A stretch of DNA of 64,000 nucleotides from positions 1 to 64,000 of IMG/VR virus record IMGVR_UViG_3300011114_000911; one strand, given 5' to 3'. This document shows positions 52,831 through 60,501 of this stretch, piece after piece (position 1 is the stretch's first letter; each line of letters starts with the position of its first letter). The notes beneath the pieces are model-generated. The model did not search any database, had not been told where the DNA came from, and was given only the letters and a program-made list of their open reading frames with translations. Both the position numbers and the translations under genes were made by a program. This DNA comes from a virus.

Positions 52831-53501
52831 CATTCACTTGCGGATACTGTGAAAAAACTTTCTCAAGAGAAAGCAGTATAGAAGTACACATGTGCGAACC
52901 CAAACGTCGCAGGCTGCAACGCGGCGATAGAGGAGTACAACTGGCATTGCAGGCCTATGTGAGGTTTTACGAAACCATGCAAGGTTCAGCCAAGAACAAA
53001 ACATTTGAAGATTTTGAAACGTCATCCTACTATCGTGCGTTTGTGAAGTTTGGTCATTACTGTGTGAACACTCGCGTGATCAATCCTGAACGATTCATGG
53101 CCTGGCTGCTGAAACAACAAAAAAAAATTGATCGTTGGTGCAGCGATCAAGTGTATACTGAATACTTGGTAAATTATCTCACACTGGAAGCAGTGGATGA
53201 TGCGCTAGCACGAGCCATGGAATACGGATTAGACTGGGCTGAAAAAACCAATAACCCTGCACATGATTGTTTGCGTTATGGCAATGCCAATGTGATATGC
53301 CATGCCATAACCACTGGACGAATCAGCCCTTGGGTGATTTACAGTTCAGAGTCTGGGCAGAAGTTTTTGAGTGAGCTAGGTACGGAACAAGTGGCCATGA
53401 TTTGGATGTATATTGATTCAGACGTTTGGCAGAAAAAATTTCAAACATATCCCACAGATCACGAGTACGCACAGGAAATGTTGAAACAGGCAGGATGGTA
53501 A
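52827..53501 (+). CDS. conserved phage protein with N-terminal zinc finger
   Basis: 224 residues. An N-terminal C2H2-like finger (FTCGYCEKTFSRESSIEVHMCE) precedes an all-helical region with GVQLALQAYVRFYETMQGSA, YYRAFVKFGHYCVNTRVI, GRISPWVIYSSESGQKFL and a terminal EYAQEMLKQAGW. I recall close relatives in T4-like cyanophages, where it is unassigned. Nucleic-acid binding is likely from the finger. Overlaps the previous gene by 4 nt. Confidence 0.72.
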   Translation: MTFTCGYCEKTFSRESSIEVHMCEPKRRRLQRGDRGVQLALQAYVRFYETMQGSAKNKTFEDFETSSYYRAFVKFGHYCVNTRVINPERFMAWLLKQQKKIDRWCSDQVYTEYLVNYLTLEAVDDALARAMEYGLDWAEKTNNPAHDCLRYGNANVICHAITTGRISPWVIYSSESGQKFLSELGTEQVAMIWMYIDSDVWQKKFQTYPTDHEYAQEMLKQAGW

Positions 53502-53502
53502 A

Positions 53503-54282
53503 ATGAGTACATCGCATACGATGATCTATTGCAATGGAGACAGTTACAGTAATCCGAAATATCGTCCCACAATGCAGGACAAAACATATGATTATGTAGT
53601 CAATGAACATCTGCCCGGATATGTTATGAATCGTGCTATATCTGGCAGTTGCAATCGTAGAATTATCAGGACCACGGTTCATGACATGATTCAACAAAGA
53701 CAGTTAAATCCTCAACAAAAAACAATTGCGTTGATTGGGCTAACTTTTGAGATTAGATCAGAGTTATGGATAGACAATAGCCAGCCATTGAAATCTGAAG
53801 AAAGCAATTTTGGCACTCATGTGTTTAGTAATCAACTGAACTGGAGAGAAACACTACTGCAAGGATTTTTCCAGGATGCTAAGAATCCACATCTGTTAGA
53901 AGAAAAGTTCTACAAAAAATATACCGAGGGGCGAGCTTATTTTTATAGTCCGTATGCTGAGCGTATAAATTTATTTTGTGATCTAATCATGTTGAAATCA
54001 TTATTGGATCGACTTGATATTAATTTTTTAGTGTTTAATTGTGTAACTCCAGAAAAGTTAGATTCTGACTATTTGTTAGATTTCTTTCGAAATGAGATAG
54101 TAAATGATCCTCGATTTATTGATCTTGATAACTTTGGATTTTGTAGCTGGAGCAATCAACAAGGATTTGTTCCTTTTGATTTTATTGATCGGCCAGGAAT
54201 AGGTCACTATCAAGCAGATGCACATCGATCGTTTGCTGAAAAAATATTATTACCAACAATAAAAAAATTGAATTTGATATGA
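53503..54282 (+). CDS. SGNH-hydrolase-like protein
   Basis: 259 residues, AT-rich. MIYCNGDSYSNP (Ser block), ISGSCNRRI (Gly/Asn block), ALIGLTFEIR, and GHYQADAHRSFAEKI with Asp/His at the end. It starts 1 nt after the previous stop and its stop overlaps the DnaE-like gene (ATGA). Substrate unknown. Confidence 0.55.
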   Translation: MSTSHTMIYCNGDSYSNPKYRPTMQDKTYDYVVNEHLPGYVMNRAISGSCNRRIIRTTVHDMIQQRQLNPQQKTIALIGLTFEIRSELWIDNSQPLKSEESNFGTHVFSNQLNWRETLLQGFFQDAKNPHLLEEKFYKKYTEGRAYFYSPYAERINLFCDLIMLKSLLDRLDINFLVFNCVTPEKLDSDYLLDFFRNEIVNDPRFIDLDNFGFCSWSNQQGFVPFDFIDRPGIGHYQADAHRSFAEKILLPTIKKLNLI

Positions 54283-54857
54283 GTGCAGATATTGACATTG
54301 ATTTTGCCGACAGAGAACATGTGCTGAAGCTGATACAGCACACACCTGCACGGCAACTGTATCAAGGCACAGCAAGAAAACACAATTCGGGTGTGTATGT
54401 GACTGACATTCCACTGGATCCTGTGTTAGGATGCGCTGCCTTGGATTACGAAACAGCCGAATCACGTGGCTACTTCAAGATTGACTTGTTGAACATGAGT
54501 GTGTACGGACTGGTAAAAGATCCTGCACACTACGAACTGATGTCGACAGCAGAGCCACCATGGGCAAAATTGTGGACAGATCCAGCCTGGGCAAGCCAAC
54601 TGGTTCACGTGGGAAATTACACTGAACTACTAAGGACCATGCAGCCCAACTCAATTCCTAGAATGGCAGCATTCATATCTGTGATACGTCCAGGCAAGGC
54701 ACACCTGCAGAATAAGCCGTGGTCAGAGGTGTTTGACTCAGTATGGGATGGTGATCTTGGTCGGGGATATGTGTTTAAGAAAGCTCATGCACTTGGTTAC
54801 GCAGCCTTGGTTGCACTACACATGAATCTACTTACTCAAGTCGGCGAACCAGCATAA
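54279..54857 (+). CDS. miniature DnaE (C-family DNA polymerase) palm-like protein
   Basis: 192 residues. Landmarks of bacterial PolIII alpha appear in order: ADIDIDFADR (D4, D6; DnaE PDxDxDF, two catalytic Asp), RKHNSGVYVT (34-42; DnaE HAAGVVIS), GYFKIDLLNM (D69; DnaE VKFDFLGL, third Asp), MQPNSIPRMAAFISVIRPG (121-139) and FKKAHALGYA (166-175; DnaE FNKSHSAAYA). PHP, thumb and the rest of full DnaE (over 1000 residues) are missing. Activity is uncertain; it may be a degenerate or repurposed polymerase core. It overlaps the SGNH gene (ATGA) and, by 26 nt, the convergent next gene. Confidence 0.75.
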   Translation: MSADIDIDFADREHVLKLIQHTPARQLYQGTARKHNSGVYVTDIPLDPVLGCAALDYETAESRGYFKIDLLNMSVYGLVKDPAHYELMSTAEPPWAKLWTDPAWASQLVHVGNYTELLRTMQPNSIPRMAAFISVIRPGKAHLQNKPWSEVFDSVWDGDLGRGYVFKKAHALGYAALVALHMNLLTQVGEPA

Positions 54858-55209
54858 TACTTTTTCGTTTGCTTTTTTTGCGGGCTATGTCCAACAAACT
54901 GCAAGCAGGGCCATGCAAGATTTCTAGGTCTTTGTTGACAAACGTGCGTAATGTGTAGCGAAATTGTTCCCAATCTTTACGCAGAAATATGTTTATGGGA
55001 ATGGATCTATTGCTTTCCCACCACCAAACAGATGCCAACTCCAGGTAATTCAGTTTGTCAGCTTGATCTGCCACTGCACCAAAGTCGTAGATGGTGGTGA
55101 CCACATCATCTTTGTTCTGTATCACACCCACATATTCAGCATTGGCATACATGCACAAGCTGATAAATGGATATTTCTCAGTTAATTTTTCGAAAACATT
55201 ATTGCCCAT
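54832..55209 (-). CDS. conserved unknown phage protein
   Basis: 125 residues: NNVFEKLTEKYPFISLCMYANAEY, VGVIQNKDDVVTTIYDFG, WWWESNRSIPINIFLRKDW, then HGPACSLLDIARKKSK. A compact alpha/beta protein of a type I recall in T4-like phages of aquatic bacteria; role unknown. CATAAATA precedes the ATG by 7 nt, giving late and leaderless expression on the strand opposite to its neighbours. Confidence 0.68.
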   Translation of the reverse strand: MGNNVFEKLTEKYPFISLCMYANAEYVGVIQNKDDVVTTIYDFGAVADQADKLNYLELASVWWWESNRSIPINIFLRKDWEQFRYTLRTFVNKDLEILHGPACSLLDIARKKSKRKSIMLVRRLE

Positions 55210-55215
55210 CGCGGG

Positions 55216-55223
55216 TATTTATG
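55216..55223 (-). promoter_or_regulatory. late promoter box, leaderless type
   Basis: CATAAATA on the minus strand, ending 7 nt before ATG 55209. Confidence 0.6.
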
Positions 55224-55237
55224 GTCAATATTTTTTG

Positions 55238-55245
55238 GATAAATA
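55238..55245 (+). promoter_or_regulatory. late promoter box, leaderless type
   Basis: GATAAATA, ending 8 nt before ATG 55253; divergent from the box at 55216. Confidence 0.6.
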
Positions 55246-55252
55246 ATAGGAT

Positions 55253-56323
55253 ATGTATTCTACCACCGTTTATCTTTACCAACAAATCACACGAGTGCTA
55301 CTAGTAGACACCAGTGGAGGATACTTTACTGCGAGGTACGACCCTGTGTACGCAAGAACCCTAACCATTAACAAAGGTGTTGACAATGTGCTGTTGTTTG
55401 AGTTTATAAATCAAGATCAGAAACCTGTGAACATCACTGGCAGCACATTTGTGTTCCGACTGATTGATCAAGCTGGAGGTCAACTGCTGTTGGCCAAAGA
55501 TATGGAGACCTTAAGTGCAAGCACAGGACGAGTCAAAGTGGTGCTAGACAGCTCGGATACTATCAATATTCAAGCACAACCTGCCAGCTACAGCATACAA
55601 CGGGCTGCCGGTGACTATGTTCAGGCAGCATACACTGGCGCTGACAGTTCTGCCAGGGCTGATTGCAATATTGTGGACAGTGTATTCCCTAGTTTTATTC
55701 CCAGTGCAGATTGTACTGTGCCTGATTTGTATGGCAAAAATCAATACGTAGGTGCAGCACCCACAGCATTCCCTGATTGGGCACTGACCCCGCAACCCAT
55801 CAACAGCATTCAGGCAACTGAATTCTACAGCAGTTATATCAACACCAATCAAACTGCATTTACCACAATCAAGTTTGACCTAGTACATTACACAGGCACA
55901 GTCAAAGTGCAAGCGGCCGAAAACTACGAAGCAGTATGGACAGATGTGTCAGAAGCACGACAATATTTGGATGCCACAGTAAGTGATTACTTCAACATTG
56001 TGGGATTTCATCCGCTGTTGAGATTGGCCATGAACAACAGCATTGGCTATGGTGCTAGTGGTACTGCCACTGTGGTTGACGGAGTGGTAACAGGAATTAG
56101 CCTGACTAATTTAGGACAATATTACGTGGCTGCACCATATGTGCAAATTCTGGGCAATGGTGCAGGCGCCGAAGCAGTGGCCACTGCCAGCGATGGTGGT
56201 ACGGTTGGATCGGTCACAGTGACCAATGGTGGATCAGGGTACCTTCCGTTGCAGTTCCAAGGATCGTTGGCTGCCACAGTAGTATTCTCAAATGGCCTGA
56301 TACAGAACGTACAGTACCGATAA
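55253..56323 (+). CDS. structural/baseplate-type protein
   Basis: 356 residues. The N-terminal part (LTINKGVDNVLLFEFINQD, VNITGSTFVFRLIDQAGGQ) resembles the BppU-type N-terminal beta domain of baseplate/fibre proteins. A central TAFTTIKFDLVHYTGTVKV block and C-terminal Gly-rich repeats (GVVTGISLTNLGQYY, GSVTVTNGGSGY) suit a fibre or baseplate protein. It is a lone late gene among replication genes. Confidence 0.65.
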   Translation: MYSTTVYLYQQITRVLLVDTSGGYFTARYDPVYARTLTINKGVDNVLLFEFINQDQKPVNITGSTFVFRLIDQAGGQLLLAKDMETLSASTGRVKVVLDSSDTINIQAQPASYSIQRAAGDYVQAAYTGADSSARADCNIVDSVFPSFIPSADCTVPDLYGKNQYVGAAPTAFPDWALTPQPINSIQATEFYSSYINTNQTAFTTIKFDLVHYTGTVKVQAAENYEAVWTDVSEARQYLDATVSDYFNIVGFHPLLRLAMNNSIGYGASGTATVVDGVVTGISLTNLGQYYVAAPYVQILGNGAGAEAVATASDGGTVGSVTVTNGGSGYLPLQFQGSLAATVVFSNGLIQNVQYR

Positions 56324-56326
56324 TCG

Positions 56327-56355
56327 TTGCTATTACAACACAAATCTGTTAAACT
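56327..56355 (+). promoter_or_regulatory. sigma70-like promoter, leaderless type
   Basis: TTGCTA, 17 bp, TAAACT. The primase ATG (56362) is 7 nt past the -10, exactly at the expected start. Confidence 0.55.
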
Positions 56356-56361
56356 ACACGG

Positions 56362-57336
56362 ATGCTAGACATCCTACAATATTTGCCAGCAAAACGAAAA
56401 GCCACACCATCAGGTTGGGTAAGTTTCAATGCTGTGTGTTGTCAACACAATGCTGGTACAGCAGATAAACGTGGTCGAGGAGGTCTCAAACCCACAGAAT
56501 CGGGTTGGAGTTATCACTGCTTCAACTGCAACTACACCGCTAGCTTTATCCTTGGCCGTACAGTGAGTTTTAAGGCCCGCAGGCTCTTGGGCTGGTTAGG
56601 TGTGCCCGATGCTGAGATCGACATATTAAACTTAGAAAGTCTAAGACATCGCAGTGTGCATGGCATCCTGGATGACCGACAACGTATGTTTAATGTGCTG
56701 TCTGGCATAGAGTTTGAAGAAAGAGAATTGCCGCCAATGAGTGAGTTATTGGATGATTCATATGAACGTCGAGAGTATCTTCGTTCAAGAAAAGTGCCCG
56801 ATGACTATCCTGTGATGGTACAGCTTCACGAAGAAAGGTCTTGGAAAAATCGTCCCAGTGTAATTATTCCATTCACACACAATGATCGCATAGTGGGGTA
56901 CTCACAAAGATTCTTGGATAACCGGCGACCCAAGTACATCACTGACAGCCAACCTGGATATGTGTTTGGAACAGATTTGCAGCACGACAATTGGACCAAT
57001 GCAATTGTTGTTGAAGGCATATTTGATGCACTGTGCATTGGTGGCTTGGCAGTGATGCATAACACCATATCAGATGAGCAGGCACGGTTGATCCGTAGTT
57101 TAGGCAAAGAAATAACCGTGGTACCTGATCAGGACTTGGCAGGTATGGAACTGGTAGATCGTGCAGTAGAACTGGGATGGGCGGTGAGTATGCCGCCGTG
57201 GCCAGATGATGTCAAAGATGTCAACGACAGTGTGGTTCGTTATGGTCAGTTGGCAACCATGCTAACTATATTTGAAAACAGAAACACTAGTCGAATCAAA
57301 ATAGAAATGAGGAAAAAACAAATTGTCAAACGATGA
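56362..57336 (+). CDS. 61: DNA primase gp61-like
   Basis: 324 residues (T4 gp61 342). N-terminal zinc-binding part: CCQH (26-29) with CFNC (53-56). TOPRIM core: IVVEGIFDAL (Glu near 218) and VVPDQDLAGMEL (Asp pair near 256-258), then WPDDVKDVND. It makes RNA primers at the fork with the helicase gp41, encoded downstream. The next gene begins at TTG inside its end. Confidence 0.88.
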   Translation: MLDILQYLPAKRKATPSGWVSFNAVCCQHNAGTADKRGRGGLKPTESGWSYHCFNCNYTASFILGRTVSFKARRLLGWLGVPDAEIDILNLESLRHRSVHGILDDRQRMFNVLSGIEFEERELPPMSELLDDSYERREYLRSRKVPDDYPVMVQLHEERSWKNRPSVIIPFTHNDRIVGYSQRFLDNRRPKYITDSQPGYVFGTDLQHDNWTNAIVVEGIFDALCIGGLAVMHNTISDEQARLIRSLGKEITVVPDQDLAGMELVDRAVELGWAVSMPPWPDDVKDVNDSVVRYGQLATMLTIFENRNTSRIKIEMRKKQIVKR

Positions 57337-58036
57337 AGTTCACATTCTTATTTGTGGTGATAGTTTTTGTGTGACCGACCCTGACTTTCCAGGATTGCAT
57401 TGGTCAGAGAAAATATCAAATTACTCGCCGAATTTTAAAATTTCTAATCTAGCCTACGGGGGCAGCAGCAATGCATTGATTTCATTGCAAATGATGCAAG
57501 GAATGAAGTTAAATCCTGATTTTGTAATATTTTCTTTTACCAATCCGCTTCGATATGAATTTGACAATGACACCGCTGTGCTGCCTCGATCCTTTAGTGA
57601 CCTAGATATTGCAGATTATATCAAAAAACGTTATACTACTACTTGTTATTTTGAAAACAAAGAAAAAATAAAAACAACTGATCATTGGTTAGCCTCTGCA
57701 GCCTCAATAAACATGGAGATGATAAAAAATTACATGTACTTGGTGTTGTGTCTGACTACCTGTGCAACAAACAAAATACCATTTTGCTATAGTACTGGTG
57801 GATTTCTTGATAATATTGGACAGCTAACAAATTCTAACTATATAAAAAATCTTGCCAACGATTATCAAGAGCAAGCATTAATGACAAATCTGTGGAATCA
57901 TCGAACCACCCATAAAAACGCCGGGCATCTTAATGGGTCCAATACTAGACCGTACTTTCACATCAGCGATGACGCTGTACAAAGTTTGTTTGCTAACGAG
58001 TGCATTGATCATATTGTAAGGAAAAAATCTTGTTAA
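57323..58036 (+). CDS. SGNH-hydrolase-like protein
   Basis: 237 residues from TTG 57323 (GAGG 10 nt upstream; no ATG is available before the GDSF block). VHILICGDSFCV (Ser), AYGGSSNALIS (Gly/Asn), VIFSFTNPLRYEF (Asn), and a C-terminal HKNAGHLNG region with candidate His. AT-rich, wedged between primase and helicase and overlapping both, which interrupts the usual T4 pairing. Substrate unknown. Confidence 0.58.
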   Translation: MSNDEVHILICGDSFCVTDPDFPGLHWSEKISNYSPNFKISNLAYGGSSNALISLQMMQGMKLNPDFVIFSFTNPLRYEFDNDTAVLPRSFSDLDIADYIKKRYTTTCYFENKEKIKTTDHWLASAASINMEMIKNYMYLVLCLTTCATNKIPFCYSTGGFLDNIGQLTNSNYIKNLANDYQEQALMTNLWNHRTTHKNAGHLNGSNTRPYFHISDDAVQSLFANECIDHIVRKKSC

Positions 58037-59478
58037 AAGAATACGGAATTGATATACAGAAATTATTCCTGGAAATGATGTTGGAGGATGCTGCCAGCTA
58101 TGTGCGTGTGCAGAACATTTACAATCCAGAAAACTTTGATCGAAATCTTAGACCAGCGGCTGCGTTTATTAAAGAACACAGTGAAAAACACAAAACTCTG
58201 CCAGATATCACGCAGATCTCAGCCACCACTGGAATCAAATTACAATCAGTGCCTGATTTGAATGAAGGGCACTATGAATGGTTCATGGAAGAATTTGAAG
58301 CATTCACACGCAGACAAGAACTAGAACGTGCGATCTTGGCAGCAGCAGACCTGTTGGAAAAAGGTGAATATGGTCCTGTGGAAAAACTGATCAAAGATGC
58401 AGTGCAGATCAGCTTGACCAAGGACATGGGCACAGACTATTTTGCCAATCCCAGCGAACGTATCAACAAGTATTTTAACTCGGGTGGGCAAGTCAGCACA
58501 GGCTGGCCACAACTGGATCGATTGTTGTACGGTGGATTCAGTCGTGGTGAACTGAACATCTTTGCCGGAGGATCAGGATCAGGCAAGAGCTTGGTCATGA
58601 TGAACATTGCACTCAATTGGTTGCAGCAAGGATTGAGCGGAGTGTATGTTACCTTGGAATTGAGTGAAGACTTGACCAGCTTGAGAACAGATGCCATGCT
58701 CACAAACATGAGCACCAAAGACATACGCAGAGACATCGATACCACAGAGCTCAAAGTCAAAATGATGGCCAAGAAGTCGGGCAACTACCAAGTGAAAGGT
58801 TTGCCAGCACAAAGCAACATCAATGACATTAGATCGTACTTGAAAGAGTATCAAATACAAACAGGCAAACGGGTAGACTTTGTGATGATTGATTACCTAG
58901 ACTTGCTGATGCCAATCAGCGTCAAAGTCAATCCCAATGACCAGTTTATCAAAGACAAGTATGTGAGTGAAGAACTACGTAACTTGGCCAAAGAACTGCA
59001 AATATTAATGGTAACTGCAAGTCAATTGAATCGCAGCGCAGTGGAAGAAGTAGAATTTGATCACAGTCACATTGCAGGCGGTATTTCAAAGATCAACACA
59101 GCAGACAATGTGTTTGGTATCTTTACCAGCAGATCAATGAAAGAACGTGGCAAGTATCAGATACAATGCATGAAAAGTCGTAGTTCGACTGGTGTGGGAC
59201 AAAAGATTGATTTGGAATACAACATTGAGACCATGCGTATCACAGACGAGGGCGGCGACGAAGGAACTGGTTATAACAAACCGCAAACATCAATCATGGA
59301 CTCAATCAAGGCCAAGAGTCAGGTTGTTGCCAGCGACAATGCTGCTTGGCAAGCGCCTGTAGGTGGCACACACGCCTGGGACAAACCAGTGGTCAATCAC
59401 GGAGACGTTGCCAAAGTGGTTGGTGTAGTAGAAAGCACCAAACTCAATCAATTGCTGAAAACTATTAAAACGTCATAA
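58030..59478 (+). CDS. 41: replicative helicase gp41 (DnaB-like)
   Basis: 482 residues (T4 gp41 475) from TTG 58030, with AAGGA upstream. STGWPQLDRLLYGGFSRGEL, Walker A GGSGSGKS (180-187), GVYVTLELSEDLT (H1a region), VDFVMIDYLDLL (Walker B), LMVTASQLNRSA and IQCMKSRSSTGVG (Arg finger region). The hexamer unwinds duplex at the fork and binds gp61. Coupled to the SGNH gene in front (8-nt overlap) and the radical SAM gene behind (TAATG). Confidence 0.92.
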   Translation: MLKEYGIDIQKLFLEMMLEDAASYVRVQNIYNPENFDRNLRPAAAFIKEHSEKHKTLPDITQISATTGIKLQSVPDLNEGHYEWFMEEFEAFTRRQELERAILAAADLLEKGEYGPVEKLIKDAVQISLTKDMGTDYFANPSERINKYFNSGGQVSTGWPQLDRLLYGGFSRGELNIFAGGSGSGKSLVMMNIALNWLQQGLSGVYVTLELSEDLTSLRTDAMLTNMSTKDIRRDIDTTELKVKMMAKKSGNYQVKGLPAQSNINDIRSYLKEYQIQTGKRVDFVMIDYLDLLMPISVKVNPNDQFIKDKYVSEELRNLAKELQILMVTASQLNRSAVEEVEFDHSHIAGGISKINTADNVFGIFTSRSMKERGKYQIQCMKSRSSTGVGQKIDLEYNIETMRITDEGGDEGTGYNKPQTSIMDSIKAKSQVVASDNAAWQAPVGGTHAWDKPVVNHGDVAKVVGVVESTKLNQLLKTIKTS

Positions 59479-60473
59479 TGACATGCATTGACATTTATAA
59501 AAATATAAACATTGTGGCTCAGCAAAATGCATTAGCAATTTCGCCTTGTTGTATATCTCCTGTACGCTCAGCTGAAGTAATTGATTTTTTAAACAACAAA
59601 TACCTTGTTGGTCTTCGCAATGAGATATCTACTGGACAGTTACCAACAGCGTGTAGTAATTGTAAAGATGCCGAAGCTGCTGGACTAACAAGCCGACGGC
59701 AAGGCAGCAACTCTTGGTATAAAGACCACAATCTTAACAACAACAAGGTTGAGCTAATTCGTATGGATTACTGGACTGGCGATACATGTAATTTGGCCTG
59801 TGTAATATGCGGGCCGAATAACAGTAGTGTGTGGAAACAAGAACTTGGGCTACCTATAGAATTACAAAAATCAACGGCCAATCAGTTTTGGAAAACCATC
59901 GACTTGAGCAGCATACAATTTATACATTTCAATGGCGGTGAACCGTTGCTGAGTAAAGAACATGTGAAATTGTTACATGCAATTGAGCACAAAGATCAAG
60001 TACACTTAAATTACAACACCAATGGGACTATATTACCAAATAAAGAGTTGTTGAATTTGTGGGAGCAATTTAAGTTAGTGCAACTTGATTTTAGTATTGA
60101 TGATGTTGGTGAAAGATTTGAATACCAACGGTTCCCTGCAAAGTGGGCTCAGGTGACAGATAATTTGCAATGGTATATTGATAATGCGCCGCACAATTGT
60201 ATGTTTGCTACCAATACCTCAGTTGGCATACTAAATTCCGACAATCTTAAACAGTTAGAAGAGTGGCTGCAAACAAATTTCCACACCACGCGATTTACAG
60301 ATCCTATAGAACACCGACAACAATTAACAAATGGGGTGTTCGCTCTTAAAGATACAGACAACAGAAAATCTAAAATAATTGCTACCTTGGATTCTATTGA
60401 TCAACGACGAGGCACAGATTGGCGTGCTGTATTCCCAGAACTGTTTCAGCAGATGTTCAAAATGCAAAACTAA
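59478..60473 (+). CDS. radical SAM protein, twitch-like, second member
   Basis: 331 residues. ISPCCIS and ACSNCKDAEAAG as N-terminal Cys cluster region, MDYWTGDTCNLACVICGP with C104, C108, C111, and IHFNGGEPLL. The layout is the same as the protein at 25014, but the sequences differ, so they were probably acquired separately. It has AT-rich composition and follows gp41 by TAATG. Likely modifies a peptide or small molecule; target unknown. Confidence 0.8.
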   Translation: MTCIDIYKNINIVAQQNALAISPCCISPVRSAEVIDFLNNKYLVGLRNEISTGQLPTACSNCKDAEAAGLTSRRQGSNSWYKDHNLNNNKVELIRMDYWTGDTCNLACVICGPNNSSVWKQELGLPIELQKSTANQFWKTIDLSSIQFIHFNGGEPLLSKEHVKLLHAIEHKDQVHLNYNTNGTILPNKELLNLWEQFKLVQLDFSIDDVGERFEYQRFPAKWAQVTDNLQWYIDNAPHNCMFATNTSVGILNSDNLKQLEEWLQTNFHTTRFTDPIEHRQQLTNGVFALKDTDNRKSKIIATLDSIDQRRGTDWRAVFPELFQQMFKMQN

Positions 60474-60501
60474 AAGAACTACCGGAGCAGATCAAGTCAA
60501 A

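Noticed and set aside
60474-60501. Bidirectional terminator between convergent genes
   Set aside because: The 28-bp gap has no inverted repeat with a T-run that I can see.
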